This document shows positions 28,853 to 38,768 of a stretch of DNA of 64,000 bases, piece after piece (positions within the stretch are counted from its first letter, which is position 1; every line of letters starts with the position of its first letter). The DNA is from Algibacillus agarilyticus (GTDB lineage: Bacteria; Pseudomonadota; Gammaproteobacteria; Enterobacterales; Alteromonadaceae): contig NZ_QMED01000018.1 in assembly GCF_003286125.1 (NCBI RefSeq), forward strand, positions 43,501 through 107,500. The letters run 5' to 3'. A program made the position numbers and the translations under genes. Under the pieces are notes generated by a model. The model did not search any database. It had not been told where the DNA came from and worked only from the letters and a program-made list of their open reading frames with translations.

Positions 28853-29467
28853 ATGATTATCGATCTTTCTACGCTAAGCGCAAATCAGGTTTATCACGTG
28901 ATGACTCAGAGTGTTATTCCTCGACCGATTGCGTGGGTGTTAACTGAAAATGAAACACAAGGTTACAACATAGCGCCTTTTTCTTACTTTACCGCGATTA
29001 GCAGTGCTCCGCCGATTTTGATGTTTTCTTCGGGTAAAAAGCCAGATGGTGAGCGCAAAGATACTTTTCGTAATGTGGTTGCAAGAAAAAATATGGTTAT
29101 TCATATCGCAAACACTGATTTAGCTTATCAAGTGACCAAATCAGCAGAAACCTTACCGTATGATGAATCCGAATTTGATCACCTTGATTTATCGTTAGTC
29201 GAGTTTGAAAATTCGCCTTTACCTCGAATTAAAACCGCGCCTGTCGCATTTGCTTGTGAGTTATATCAAACTCAAGAAATAGGTGAAACGCCAATGCAGC
29301 TAGTTTTTGCTAAAGTGAATCAAATTTATATCAACGATGAAATTTGTGAATTAGATGATAAAGCAAGACTAACGGTTGATGCATTAAAGGTCGATCCATT
29401 GGCACGACTCGGTGGTAATGAGTATGCTGATTTAAGCAAAAAATTTAAAGTCGCGCGTCCAAAATAA
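28853..29467 (+). CDS. flavin reductase-like (FMN-binding split-barrel) protein
   Basis: The protein belongs to the flavin reductase-like domain family, related to flavoredoxin and the small component of two-component monooxygenases, and probably binds FMN. Typical motifs are QSVIPRPIAWVLTEN near residue 18, NIAPFSYFTAISSAPPILMFS, and KDTFRNVVARKNMVIHIA. The C-terminal part ends with DPLARLGGNEYADL, also common in this group. I chose the ATG at 28853 (MIIDLSTL), since upstream residues in the open frame do not look like the family. Partner enzyme and substrate are unknown. Confidence 0.8.
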   Translation: MIIDLSTLSANQVYHVMTQSVIPRPIAWVLTENETQGYNIAPFSYFTAISSAPPILMFSSGKKPDGERKDTFRNVVARKNMVIHIANTDLAYQVTKSAETLPYDESEFDHLDLSLVEFENSPLPRIKTAPVAFACELYQTQEIGETPMQLVFAKVNQIYINDEICELDDKARLTVDALKVDPLARLGGNEYADLSKKFKVARPK

Positions 29468-29567
29468 GTGCGTGATAGCGTATTACGGTTGTGATTAAAA
29501 TTAAGCCTTGAAATTTTAGGTTTTATACCCAAATAACAGCAAAGTTAAATAGACAAATATTTAAGAA

Positions 29568-29596
29568 TTAAGCTGTTGCGCATTAGATGTTATACT
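29568..29596 (+). promoter_or_regulatory. candidate sigma-70 promoter of dapB
   Basis: TTAAGC (29568-29573) and TATACT (29591-29596) are separated by 17 bases, ending 58 bases before the dapB GTG start. The -10 element is a 5/6 match and the -35 element is weak. Confidence 0.5.
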
Positions 29597-29654
29597 ATTG
29601 AAATCTAGACGTTTCAGTCTAAAATTTAATCAAGTCAATAAAAAGGTTATTCCA

Positions 29655-30467
29655 GTGAGTGAACAAATTAAAGTCGGTATTTTCGGTGCTAATGGTCGTA
29701 TGGGGCGAGCGTTAATTGAAGCTTCACATGTTAGTGAAACAGTTGATATTGCTCATGCGTTAGTACGCGAAACATCAAGCTTTAAAGGGATTGATGCAGG
29801 TCAGGTTGCTGGTATCGGTAATGTTGACAGTGCATTGCAAAGTCGTTCGCAGGTAAAAGAGTTAGCCGATGTTTATATTGATTTTACGCTTCCTGATGCC
29901 TGCATGGATAATTTAGCATGGTGTGTAAGTAATAAAAAACCCATGGTCATTGGTACAACAGGCTTATCTAAAGAGCAATTAGCTAAAATCGATGCTGCAG
30001 CTTTAGCGATCCCCATTGTATTTGCTGCGAATATGAGTGTCGGTGTTAATTTAATGCTTAAGTTGCTGCAAACGACAGCCAAGGTTATGGGCGATTACAC
30101 CGATATTGAAATTTGGGAAGCTCATCATCGTTTTAAAAAGGATGCGCCATCAGGCACTGCGCTTGCGCTGGGTCAAGCGATTGCAGACACATTAGATCGT
30201 GATCTTGATAAAGTCGCGGTATATGGTCGAGAAGGTGATACAGGTGAACGTAAACCTGAAACCATTGGTTTTGCCACTATTCGCGCTGGTGATATTGTTG
30301 GTGAACATACCGCTATGTTTGCCGATATTGGTGAGCGTATTGAAATCACGCATAAAGCATCAAGTCGTTTAACGTTTGCTAAAGGTGCTGTCAGAGCGGC
30401 GGCATGGTTAAAGAGCAAACCTGTACGCTTATATGATATGCAAGATGTATTAGGTTTAAAAGACTAA
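29655..30467 (+). CDS. dapB: 4-hydroxy-tetrahydrodipicolinate reductase
   Basis: DapB reduces the dihydrodipicolinate-pathway intermediate with NAD(P)H on the way to diaminopimelate and lysine. The N-terminal [15 protein letters not shown] is the dinucleotide site, VIGTTGL and [14 protein letters not shown] are typical, and the catalytic [16 protein letters not shown] motif is intact. I chose the GTG at 29655: AAGG lies nine bases upstream and the resulting 270 residues match E. coli (273). The open frame upstream to 29598 adds a basic stretch not seen in the family. A terminator follows at 30501. Confidence 0.95.
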   Translation: MSEQIKVGIFGANGRMGRALIEASHVSETVDIAHALVRETSSFKGIDAGQVAGIGNVDSALQSRSQVKELADVYIDFTLPDACMDNLAWCVSNKKPMVIGTTGLSKEQLAKIDAAALAIPIVFAANMSVGVNLMLKLLQTTAKVMGDYTDIEIWEAHHRFKKDAPSGTALALGQAIADTLDRDLDKVAVYGREGDTGERKPETIGFATIRAGDIVGEHTAMFADIGERIEITHKASSRLTFAKGAVRAAAWLKSKPVRLYDMQDVLGLKD

Positions 30468-30500
30468 TACCTAACGGTAGCATTATTTCAATTTTGTTAG

Positions 30501-30532
30501 AAAAATTAAGTGCTATTAGTCACTTAGTTTTT
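30501..30532 (+). terminator. terminator after dapB
   Basis: AAAAATTAAGTG (30501-30512) pairs with CACTTAGTTTTT (30521-30532) with one G-T wobble, and TTTTTCC ends the hairpin. It separates dapB from the carAB leader. Nothing else codable is seen in 30533-30740. Confidence 0.75.
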
Positions 30533-30747
30533 CCTCTTCATTTTCTTCTTCACTTTTCTTTCCCACATTCTTAAAACTCACCTAACTCTGGTTCTTCGCG
30601 CAATTAAGCTTAAGATGTTTGTATCTTTTAGCTGTTTTATTTCGATATAAGCCATAACTGCTTTTTTTAAAACATTTACTAATTATATCTGGCGAAAATA
30701 CAATAGATAAACTAGAATACGCAAGATTTAACTTATGCAAAATTCTG

Positions 30748-30815
30748 GCTAGTTCATTGTGGACTAGCGACTAACATTTACAAAACGGGTAGTCCATTGT
30801 AGGAGCCCGTTTTTT
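30748..30815 (+). promoter_or_regulatory. carAB leader with terminator and competing pairing
   Basis: A first hairpin pairs GCTAGT (30748-30753) with ACTAGC (30763-30768). A Rho-independent terminator follows: AAAACGGG (30782-30789) pairs with CCCGTTTT (30806-30813), then a T-run to 30815. TGGACTA (30760-30766), partly in the first hairpin, can instead pair with TAGTCCA (30790-30796) in the terminator loop. The terminator lies before the carA ribosome site AGGAGG (30823-30828), so the arrangement looks like an attenuator or RNA switch. The trigger is not visible. Confidence 0.6.
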
Positions 30816-30833
30816 AATATTCAGGAGGTCGTT

Positions 30834-31964
30834 TTGGCTGAAACCGCCCTGCTGGTACTAGAAGATGGTACTGTGTTCAAAGGCACTTCAATTGGTGCTG
30901 AAGGTTTATCTGTAGGAGAGGTAGTATTTAATACTTCGATGACAGGTTATCAAGAGATCTTGACTGATCCATCGTATTCAGAGCAAATCGTGACTCTGAC
31001 ATACCCACATGTGGGTAATACGGGAACCAACGAAGAAGATGAAGAATCTTCACAGGTTTGGGCTAAAGGTCTCGTGATCCGAGATTTACCTTTATTAGCT
31101 TCAAACTTCCGTAATCAACAAAGTTTAAGTGATTATTTAAAGCAACGTAACATTGTTGCTATCGCTGATATTGATACCCGTAAACTAACACGTATTTTAC
31201 GTGAAAAGGGTGCGCAAAACGGTTGTTTAATCACGGGTGTTGACGACTCAACAAAAGCACTAGAAGAAGCTAAGGCTTTCCCTGGTTTAAAAGGGATGGA
31301 TTTAGCAAAAGAAGTCACAACTTCTGAAACTTATAGCTGGACTGAAGGTTCTTGGCAATTAGGTAAAGGACATGTAACACCTGAAAAAGAAGGTGATTTT
31401 CATGTGGTTGTATATGATTACGGTGTTAAACGTAATATTTTACGTATGTTGGTCGATCGCGGTTGTAAACTAACTGTTGTTCCTGCTCAAACGCCTGCAA
31501 GTGATGTTTTAGCGTTAAACCCAAATGGTATTTTCTTATCCAATGGTCCTGGTGATCCAGAGCCGTGTGATTACGCTATTGAAGCGATTAAAACTATTTT
31601 AGAAACGGACATTCCAGTTTTTGGTATTTGTCTTGGTCACCAATTACTTGCTCTCGCAAGTGGTGCTAAAACCGTTAAAATGAAATTTGGTCACCATGGT
31701 GCTAACCATCCTGTTCAAGATCTTGAAAAAGGTAATGTGATGATCTCGAGTCAAAACCATGGTTTTGCCGCCGATGAAGCCACGTTACCCGCTAATCTTA
31801 TTGCGACTCATAAATCGTTGTTTGATGGTTCATTGCAAGGTATCCATAGAACAGATAAGCCTGCCTTTAGTTTCCAAGGGCATCCTGAAGCGAGTCCGGG
31901 ACCACATGATGTGGCACCTGTTTTTGACCACTTCATTGAATTGATGCAAGCCCGTAAAGTCTAA
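30834..31964 (+). CDS. carA: carbamoyl-phosphate synthase small subunit
   Basis: CarA is the glutaminase subunit that supplies ammonia to CarB for carbamoyl phosphate, used in arginine and pyrimidine synthesis. The N-terminal CPSase domain opens [13 protein letters not shown]. The C-terminal class I amidotransferase has the nucleophile in [10 protein letters not shown] and the His/Glu pair in [11 protein letters not shown]. The start is TTG at 30834, with AGGAGG five bases upstream; E. coli carA also starts with TTG. Length 376-377. CarB follows 17 bases after the stop. In E. coli, PepA, also encoded in this window, takes part in carAB repression. Confidence 0.97.
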   Translation: MAETALLVLEDGTVFKGTSIGAEGLSVGEVVFNTSMTGYQEILTDPSYSEQIVTLTYPHVGNTGTNEEDEESSQVWAKGLVIRDLPLLASNFRNQQSLSDYLKQRNIVAIADIDTRKLTRILREKGAQNGCLITGVDDSTKALEEAKAFPGLKGMDLAKEVTTSETYSWTEGSWQLGKGHVTPEKEGDFHVVVYDYGVKRNILRMLVDRGCKLTVVPAQTPASDVLALNPNGIFLSNGPGDPEPCDYAIEAIKTILETDIPVFGICLGHQLLALASGAKTVKMKFGHHGANHPVQDLEKGNVMISSQNHGFAADEATLPANLIATHKSLFDGSLQGIHRTDKPAFSFQGHPEASPGPHDVAPVFDHFIELMQARKV

Positions 31965-31981
31965 GCGAGAGAGTGACCGCA

Positions 31982-34900
31982 ATGCCAAAACGTTCCGACA
32001 TAAAAAGTATATTAATTTTAGGTGCTGGCCCTATTGTAATTGGTCAGGCCTGTGAGTTTGATTACTCTGGTACTCAAGCTTGTAAAGCTCTTCGCGAAGA
32101 AGGTTACCGAGTTATATTGGTTAACTCTAACCCTGCAACAATAATGACCGATCCTGAAATGGCTGATGCAACATACATCGAGCCTGTTCACTGGGAAGTT
32201 GTTGCTAAAATTATTGAAAAAGAAAAACCCGATGCTGTATTGCCGACGATGGGTGGCCAAACTGCATTAAACTGTGCGCTTGATTTAGAAAAGCACGGTA
32301 TTTTAGAAAAATACAATGTTGAGATGATTGGTGCGACGGCTGATGCTATTGATAAAGCAGAAGATCGCGATCGCTTCGATAAAGCCATGAAATCAATTGG
32401 TTTAGATACCCCAGTTGCTGAAATTGCGCATTCAATGGAAGAAGCATTAGGTGCCGTTTCGCGTTTAGGTTATCCGTGTATTATTCGTCCTTCATTCACT
32501 ATGGGTGGAACGGGCGGTGGTATCGCTTATAACCAAGAAGAATTTGAAACAATTTGTGCTCGAGGTTTAGACCTTTCTCCAACAAGTGAATTATTAATTG
32601 ATGCTTCATTAATTGGTTGGAAAGAGTATGAAATGGAAGTGGTTCGTGACAAAAATGATAATTGTATCATTGTTTGTGCGATTGAAAACTTTGACCCAAT
32701 GGGGATTCATACTGGTGATTCGATCACCGTTGCACCAGCACAAACATTAACGGATAAAGAATATCAATTAATGCGTAATGCGTCTTTAGCCGTTTTGCGT
32801 GAAATTGGTGTTGAAACGGGCGGTTCAAACGTACAGTTTGGTATTTGTCCTGATACTGGCCGAATGGTTATTATCGAAATGAACCCTCGTGTATCTCGTT
32901 CATCAGCTTTAGCGTCAAAAGCAACGGGTTTCCCGATTGCTAAAATTGCCGCTAAATTAGCGGTTGGTTATACGCTTGATGAATTACAAAATGATATTAC
33001 CGGTGGCGCGACACCAGCATCATTTGAGCCTTCAATTGATTATGTTGTTACTAAGATCCCTCGTTTTAACTTTGAAAAGTTTGCGGGTGCAGAAGATCGT
33101 TTAACGACTCAAATGAAATCGGTTGGTGAAGTAATGGCTATTGGCCGTAACCAACAAGAATCAATGCAAAAAGCATTACGTGGTTTAGAAGTTGGCGTTT
33201 CAGGTTTTGACCCGATTGTTAATTTAAATGACCCGAATGCGAAACAAACGATTGTTCATGAGTTAACTAATGCCGGTGCCGAGCGTATTTGGTACATTGC
33301 CGATGCATTCCGTTTAGGAATGACTGTCGAAGAGCTATTTGAATTAACAAAAGTTGATCGCTGGTTCTTAGTGCAAATTGAAGATCTCGTTTTAAGCGAA
33401 AAAGAAATTGGTGAGCGTGGCATGGCCGGCTTAAATAAAGATTTCTTATACAGCTTAAAACGTAAAGGTTTTGCAGATAAACGTATTGCTGATGTTATCG
33501 GTGTTGCCGAAAGCGAAGTGCGTAAAAAACGCGACCTTTTAGAAATCAAACCTGTTTACAAACGGGTTGATACGTGTGCGGCTGAGTTTTCTACATCAAC
33601 TGCTTATATGTATTCTACCTATGATGAAGAATGTGAAGCCAACCCAAGCGACAAAGAAAAAATCATTGTTTTAGGCGGCGGACCAAACCGAATCGGTCAA
33701 GGTATTGAATTCGATTATTGTTGTGTTCATGCATCGATGGCTTTACGTGAAGATGGTTATGAAACAATCATGGTTAACTGTAACCCTGAAACGGTTTCGA
33801 CTGATTATGATACGTCTGATCGCTTATATTTTGAGTCTGTTACATTTGAAGATGTACTTGAAATTGTCCGTTTAGAAAAGCCTAAAGGCGTTATCGTTCA
33901 ATACGGTGGACAAACACCTCTTAAATTAGCACGTGAATTAGAAGCTGCTGGTGTGCCAATTATCGGTACCTCTCCAGAAGCGATTGACCGTGCAGAAGAT
34001 CGTGAGCGCTTCCAACAAGCGGTTGAACGTTTAGGTTTAAAACAACCTGAAAATGCGACGGTTAAAACTATCGAAGAAGCGTTATCTGAAGCTGATCGCA
34101 TTGGTTTCCCGATGGTTGTGCGTCCGTCATATGTATTAGGTGGACGTGCGATGGAAATCGTATATGACATCGCTGACTTAAAACGTTATTTAAATGAAGC
34201 GGTTCAAGTCTCTAATGACTCACCTGTACTATTAGACCGGTTCTTAGATGATGCTGTTGAAGTTGATATCGATGCTATCTGTGATGGTACCGATGTTGTT
34301 ATCGGCGGTATCATGGAGCACATTGAGCAAGCGGGTGTTCACTCTGGTGATTCAGCTTGTTCATTACCGGCTTATACCTTAAGTGCTGATGTACAAGACC
34401 GTATGCGAGTTCAAGTTAAAAAACTTGCATTCGAATTAGGTGTTATTGGTTTAATGAATACTCAGTTCGCTGTTAAAGATGATGAGATCTACATGATCGA
34501 GGTTAACCCTCGTGCCGCTCGTACGGTACCCTTTGTCTCTAAAGCGACCAGTGTGCCATTAGCTAAAGTTGCTGCGCGCGTAATGGCGGGTCAGTCATTA
34601 GCGTCTCAAGGTATAACAGAAGAAGTGATCCCGCCTTATTACTCTGTAAAAGAAGTGGTGATCCCATTTGCTAAATTCCACGGTGTAGATCCTATCTTGG
34701 GCCCAGAAATGCGCTCAACGGGTGAAGTCATGGGTATTGGTAAAACATTTGCTGAAGCTTCTGCTAAAGCGAGCTTAGGTGCGGGTGATGCTGTTCCTAA
34801 ATCAGGTCGAGCATTATTGTCTGTTCGCAATAGCGATAAAAAGCGTGTGGTTGAATTAGCGGGTAACTTGCTCGATTTAGGTTATACCCTTGATGCAACA

Positions 34901-35200
34901 GCCGGTACGGCAAAAGTATTAAAAGATGCCGGTCTTGAAGTTCGAAAAGTTAATAAAGTTTTAGAAGGTCGTCCTCATCTTGTTGATAATATTAAAAATG
35001 GCGATTATAGCTATATCATTAATACAACAGAAGGTCGTCAAGCAATAACGGATTCAGTGCAAATTCGTCGTAGTGCGTTATTAAATAAAGCATCTTATAC
35101 GACGACACTTAATGCTGCTTTTGCTGCTTGTTTAGCTCACAAAGCAGATGATCGTAATACGGTTACGTCTGTACAAGAACTCCACAAGAGATTGAAATAA
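31982..35200 (+). CDS. carB: carbamoyl-phosphate synthase large subunit
   Basis: CarB makes carbamoyl phosphate from bicarbonate, ammonia and two ATP. It is an internal duplication: ATP-grasp half 1 (residues about 1-400, with [17 protein letters not shown] and FTMGGTGGG) and half 2 (about 550-935, with [17 protein letters not shown] and [15 protein letters not shown]). The C-terminal methylglyoxal-synthase-like domain (about 936-1072) carries the allosteric site. I chose the ATG at 31982 ([16 protein letters not shown]), as in E. coli; a GTG at 31973 is in frame. The stop overlaps the greA start by one base. Confidence 0.98.
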   Translation: MPKRSDIKSILILGAGPIVIGQACEFDYSGTQACKALREEGYRVILVNSNPATIMTDPEMADATYIEPVHWEVVAKIIEKEKPDAVLPTMGGQTALNCALDLEKHGILEKYNVEMIGATADAIDKAEDRDRFDKAMKSIGLDTPVAEIAHSMEEALGAVSRLGYPCIIRPSFTMGGTGGGIAYNQEEFETICARGLDLSPTSELLIDASLIGWKEYEMEVVRDKNDNCIIVCAIENFDPMGIHTGDSITVAPAQTLTDKEYQLMRNASLAVLREIGVETGGSNVQFGICPDTGRMVIIEMNPRVSRSSALASKATGFPIAKIAAKLAVGYTLDELQNDITGGATPASFEPSIDYVVTKIPRFNFEKFAGAEDRLTTQMKSVGEVMAIGRNQQESMQKALRGLEVGVSGFDPIVNLNDPNAKQTIVHELTNAGAERIWYIADAFRLGMTVEELFELTKVDRWFLVQIEDLVLSEKEIGERGMAGLNKDFLYSLKRKGFADKRIADVIGVAESEVRKKRDLLEIKPVYKRVDTCAAEFSTSTAYMYSTYDEECEANPSDKEKIIVLGGGPNRIGQGIEFDYCCVHASMALREDGYETIMVNCNPETVSTDYDTSDRLYFESVTFEDVLEIVRLEKPKGVIVQYGGQTPLKLARELEAAGVPIIGTSPEAIDRAEDRERFQQAVERLGLKQPENATVKTIEEALSEADRIGFPMVVRPSYVLGGRAMEIVYDIADLKRYLNEAVQVSNDSPVLLDRFLDDAVEVDIDAICDGTDVVIGGIMEHIEQAGVHSGDSACSLPAYTLSADVQDRMRVQVKKLAFELGVIGLMNTQFAVKDDEIYMIEVNPRAARTVPFVSKATSVPLAKVAARVMAGQSLASQGITEEVIPPYYSVKEVVIPFAKFHGVDPILGPEMRSTGEVMGIGKTFAEASAKASLGAGDAVPKSGRALLSVRNSDKKRVVELAGNLLDLGYTLDATAGTAKVLKDAGLEVRKVNKVLEGRPHLVDNIKNGDYSYIINTTEGRQAITDSVQIRRSALLNKASYTTTLNAAFAACLAHKADDRNTVTSVQELHKRLK

Positions 35201-35676
35201 TGCAACAAGTTCCAATGACAGTACAAGGAGCAGAAATGCTTCGTGTTGAGCTTACCGAACTTAAAACGGTTAGACGTCCTTCAATTATCGCGGCTATTGC
35301 GGATGCAAGAGAACACGGTGATTTAAAAGAAAATGCTGAATACCATGCTGCTCGTGAGCAGCAAGGTTTTTGCGAAGGGCGTATTCAAGAAATTGAAGCT
35401 AAGCTTTCTAATGTGCAAATAATCGATGTAACTAAAATCCCTAATAAAGGGCGCGTTATTTTTGGTGCAACAGTTAAAATTGTAAACTGTGATACTGATG
35501 CTGAAGTCATTTACCAAATTGTTGGTGATGATGAGGCCGATATTAAAAATAACAAGTTGTCAGTCAATTCACCGTTAGCTCGAGCTATGATAGGTAAAGA
35601 AATTGATGACGAATTTACGTTGCATTCACCAAGTGGTGATATTGATTATGAAGTATTGAGTGTTGAATACCGCTAA
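35200..35676 (+). CDS. greA: transcription elongation factor GreA
   Basis: GreA rescues backtracked RNA polymerase by stimulating cleavage of the nascent RNA. The N-terminal coiled coil carries the acidic tip [21 protein letters not shown] in split form around residues 39-60, and the C-terminal FKBP-like domain has GRVIFGATV and [14 protein letters not shown]. Length 158 equals E. coli. The ATG overlaps the carB stop as TAATG, so translation is coupled. A strong terminator follows at 35707-35735. Confidence 0.97.
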   Translation: MQQVPMTVQGAEMLRVELTELKTVRRPSIIAAIADAREHGDLKENAEYHAAREQQGFCEGRIQEIEAKLSNVQIIDVTKIPNKGRVIFGATVKIVNCDTDAEVIYQIVGDDEADIKNNKLSVNSPLARAMIGKEIDDEFTLHSPSGDIDYEVLSVEYR

Positions 35677-35706
35677 TTTTAGTGAGTAATTTAGCTACGT
35701 TAAAAG

Positions 35707-35735
35707 CCGGTAATTTTATGATTACCGGTTTTTTT
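35707..35735 (+). terminator. Rho-independent terminator after greA
   Basis: CCGGTAAT (35707-35714) pairs with ATTACCGG (35721-35728) around TTTATG, followed by seven T residues. Confidence 0.9.
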
Positions 35736-35767
35736 ATACCCGCACATTCATTTTGTTAACTTTTATT

Positions 35768-36098
35768 ATACCAATTAATATAAATAAGTGATCTCTCAGA
35801 ATGTATCCAGCGGTTTTTGAACAAGGCGTCGGTGTACTTCAGGCATCCAGCCTTTCGCTAAAGCCAGTAAAGCTGTTCAAAAATGTTCCAGACATTTTTG
35901 TGTAGGAATAGTTGTTCCCTTTCAAATACCGATAACGCAGGTCAAAAGCCGCTGGGGCATTCCTTGCAGGCGAGTTTTAAATGCGCTTACTCTGTGTTGC
36001 TCGAACACAAAAGAGCACCACTATTCCTTCATCCAAGCGCCTTGATTAAGCGCATTTAAACGCTCGCTGAGTGGGCACATATTATTATGGATTGGTAT
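35768..36098. mobile_element. MITE-like element with ATACCAAT ends (331 bp)
   Basis: The left end starts ATACCAATTAATATAAATAA and the right end, read on the other strand, starts ATACCAATCCATAATAATAT, giving imperfect terminal inverted repeats of about 20 bp. No protein is encoded. An internal perfect hairpin pairs AAAAATGT (35879-35886) with ACATTTTT (35892-35899). The left end lies about 30 bases after the greA terminator and the right end touches the sapF stop codon. It is unrelated in sequence to the CTAG-ended family. Transposon parentage is inferred. Confidence 0.65.
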
Positions 36099-36877
36099 TA
36101 CGTATTTTTGATCATCTGTTGGCTATATAATAACTTGCGGGTAACTTGATGACGTGGGTCTGTGAATACGTGTTGTGTTTCTCCACGCTCGACTACATGA
36201 CCATCACTCATCACAAATACATAATCACTGATATGTTTTACGATATTTAAGTTATGTGAAACAAAAATGTAGGTTAAGCCATACGTTTGTTGCAATTCTA
36301 AGAATAAATTAACCATTTGGGAGCGTGTCGACGGGTCCATTGCCGCAAAAGGTTTATCCGCGACAATAATCTGTGGATCAAGGATCAATGCTCTAGCCAG
36401 TGCAACACGTTGTTTTTGACCACTGGATAACATGTGGGGATAAAACCACATGTAGTCCGATAGTAGGCCGACTCGCCCAAGCACTTTTTTAACTTTCTCT
36501 TCCCGTTCTTTTGGCGACATCAGCGTATTTAACTTTAACGGTTCTTCTAATACTTGACCTATGGGCACGCTCGGATTGAGAGACGTGGCTGGGTCTTGAA
36601 ATATCATGCGTATATGGCGTGAACGGTGTTTTAAATTTTTTGTATCGAGTTTTTGTCCATTTAAATAAATTTCGCCAGATGTTGGTCGTTCAGCACCTGC
36701 TAATAGTTTGGCTAACACCGATTTACCCGAACCCGCATCACCTACAATCGCTAACGTTTGAAATGGGTCTAGGCTGAAGCTGATATTAGATAAAACGGTT
36801 TTTGAGGTTTTTTTCCATGGAAAACTATGTTTTACGTAATCTTTCGACAAGTCGATCACTTCAAGTAACTTAGCCAT
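36098..36877 (-). CDS. sapF: SapF-like ABC transporter ATP-binding protein
   Basis: SapF is one of two ATPases of the SapABCDF peptide-type importer, linked in enterobacteria to antimicrobial peptide tolerance and potassium uptake. Walker A is GDAGSGKS, the Q-loop region IFQDPATSLNP, the signature LSSGQKQR (not LSGGQ), and the H-loop VSHN. In Walker B the residue after Asp174 is Lys175 (VADKP, codon AAA at 36353-36355), where the catalytic glutamate is expected; E. coli SapF has ADE. The site should be poorly hydrolytic unless the partner compensates. It starts two bases after sapD and ends the operon at a MITE-like repeat. Confidence 0.88.
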   Translation of the reverse strand: MAKLLEVIDLSKDYVKHSFPWKKTSKTVLSNISFSLDPFQTLAIVGDAGSGKSVLAKLLAGAERPTSGEIYLNGQKLDTKNLKHRSRHIRMIFQDPATSLNPSVPIGQVLEEPLKLNTLMSPKEREEKVKKVLGRVGLLSDYMWFYPHMLSSGQKQRVALARALILDPQIIVADKPFAAMDPSTRSQMVNLFLELQQTYGLTYIFVSHNLNIVKHISDYVFVMSDGHVVERGETQHVFTDPRHQVTRKLLYSQQMIKNT

Positions 36878-36879
36878 AT

Positions 36880-37875
36880 CTAAACTGGTTTCCTGACGTT
36901 AATAGGGTAGTGACAATTAAATACATGCCCTTTAATGCGACTGGCTTTAGGTGCTTGCACACACGATTTTTGTGCTTGTGGACAACGAGGGCCTAATCGA
37001 CAGCCTATGGGTAAATGTTGTAAAGGTGGCGTTGTGCCTTTCAAAGTTTGTAAGGGGGTTTTATGATCGGCTTGCTGGGTAAATTGCGATAAGTTTTGAA
37101 ACAAAGCTCGAGTATAAGGGTGATAGGGATTGTGGATTAGCTCTTTACAAGCACCCGCTTCAACACTTTGCCCTGCGTATAAAATGGTCATGTCTTTTGC
37201 CCAGTGAGCAACGGCTTCTAAGTCATGCGTGATTAAAAGAATGGCCATACTTTGATTTTCATTGAATTTTTGTAATAAACGCAAAATTTGAACTTTGGTT
37301 GTGCTTTCCATTGCATCGGTAGGCTCGTCAGCGATTATCATTTTAGGCTTACGAGCTAAGGCCATGGCAATGGATACCTTTTGGCATTGACCTTCACTGA
37401 GCTCATGGGGAAAGGCGGCTAAACAGTAATCTTGGCTCTTTATACCCACTTTCTTGAGTAAGTTAGACGCATATTGGTGGCGAGCTTGTTTTCGTCCCCA
37501 GAAAGTCCCGCCTAATTCGCTATTAGGAATGACTTCTTCTAGCTGCTCTAAGATTTGAGCTGTCGGATCTAAGCTACGTGAAGGCTCTTGAAATATCATG
37601 GCGATATCTCGATTAATAACCTCTCTGCGCTTTTCTGGTGATATTTTTAATAAATCGTTGTCTTGCCAAAATAATCTATCCGCTTTAACCGTCCAGCGGT
37701 TATCTAAAATACCCATTAATGCTTTGGCGAATAACGTTTTGCCAGAACCAGACTCGCCCACTAAACCATGAAATCCGCCTTGGCGTATGGTTAAGCTCAT
37801 TTTGTCAATGGCATTAACTTTATCAAACTCATCGTTAAGGGTGACGGTTAAATTTCTAACATCCAATAAAGCCAT
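36880..37875 (-). CDS. sapD: SapD-like ABC transporter ATP-binding protein
   Basis: SapD is the second ATPase of the Sap importer, of the OppD/DppD type. It has Walker A GESGSGKT, signature LSEGQCQK, Walker B with intact glutamate (MIIADEPTD) and H-loop LITHDL. The C-terminal oligopeptide-transporter extension has three cysteines around GPRCPQAQKSC and VFNCHYP, which in relatives bind an Fe-S cluster or metal. Length 331 (E. coli 330). With SapF it should form a heterodimer in which SapD contributes the intact catalytic site. Three bases separate it from sapC. Confidence 0.93.
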   Translation of the reverse strand: MALLDVRNLTVTLNDEFDKVNAIDKMSLTIRQGGFHGLVGESGSGKTLFAKALMGILDNRWTVKADRLFWQDNDLLKISPEKRREVINRDIAMIFQEPSRSLDPTAQILEQLEEVIPNSELGGTFWGRKQARHQYASNLLKKVGIKSQDYCLAAFPHELSEGQCQKVSIAMALARKPKMIIADEPTDAMESTTKVQILRLLQKFNENQSMAILLITHDLEAVAHWAKDMTILYAGQSVEAGACKELIHNPYHPYTRALFQNLSQFTQQADHKTPLQTLKGTTPPLQHLPIGCRLGPRCPQAQKSCVQAPKASRIKGHVFNCHYPINVRKPV

Positions 37876-37878
37876 GAG

Positions 37879-38766
37879 TTATCCCGCTTGAACCTTAAGT
37901 ACTTTTTCTAAGCTACTGCCAATAATATTTACGGCTAATAAGCAAATAAACATCGCAATGCCTGGTAAGGTGACAAGCCATGATGCCCGATATAACAAAT
38001 CAATTCCGTCACGCAATAATGCGCCCCATTCAGGTGATGACGGATCAGCCCCTAAACCTAAAAAGCCGAGCGCTGCAATATCTAACATTGCGACAGAAAC
38101 AGCAAATGTGAATTGTAGTGCGATCACATTGACAATATTGGGGAGTATGGAGTGGCTTAATAATTGCCAATCATTGGCTCCGTCGAGTTTAGTGGCGATG
38201 ACATACTCTTTGTTTTTCTCTTGGCGAATAGCATTTCGAGTTCGGTGAATAAATTGAGGTACCAAGGCTAAAAATACCGCCCATATTGTATTATTTAAAC
38301 CAGGGCCTAAAACAGCGACGATAATGATCGCGAGTAATAGAGAAGGGATTGATAATATCGCATCTAATATATGGTTGAATACGCTAGACTTTATTCCTCG
38401 GCTCATACCTGCCAAAGCGCCCATCGCGCAGCCCGTTAACATGGCACAAAAAGCGACAATCAAACTGCTGCCAAAAGTAAGTCGTGTGCCATACAATAAT
38501 CGAGATAAGACATCTCGACCTAAATCATCTGTCCCTAACAAAAAGTTCACATTACCGGCATCATTCCAACTCGGTGGTAACAGTAAAAAATCAGGATGTT
38601 GCTCATAAGGAGAATAAGGTGCAATGATTGGTGACAATAACGCGATGATTGAAAAAATCATGACAACCCACAACGATATCCAAGCGACATGCAGGTTTTT
38701 ATATGAGCGCCATATCTGTGCAATTGGGTTGGGAGAGGTAACTTCATCATAAATATTTTGTGACAT
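37879..38766 (-). CDS. sapC: SapC-like ABC transporter permease
   Basis: SapC is a DppC-type inner-membrane permease of the Sap system. After a cytoplasmic N-terminus there is a first helix (about 28-48), a periplasmic loop with LGTDDLGRDVLSRLLYGTR (the usual GTD-x-GRD motif of this class), then the core helices. The EAA-like loop for ATPase contact is around YVIATKLDGANDWQLLSHSILPN. Length 295 is close to E. coli SapC (296). It is one link in the tight sapA-B-C-D-F run. Confidence 0.93.
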   Translation of the reverse strand: MSQNIYDEVTSPNPIAQIWRSYKNLHVAWISLWVVMIFSIIALLSPIIAPYSPYEQHPDFLLLPPSWNDAGNVNFLLGTDDLGRDVLSRLLYGTRLTFGSSLIVAFCAMLTGCAMGALAGMSRGIKSSVFNHILDAILSIPSLLLAIIIVAVLGPGLNNTIWAVFLALVPQFIHRTRNAIRQEKNKEYVIATKLDGANDWQLLSHSILPNIVNVIALQFTFAVSVAMLDIAALGFLGLGADPSSPEWGALLRDGIDLLYRASWLVTLPGIAMFICLLAVNIIGSSLEKVLKVQAG

Positions 38767-38768
38767 CG

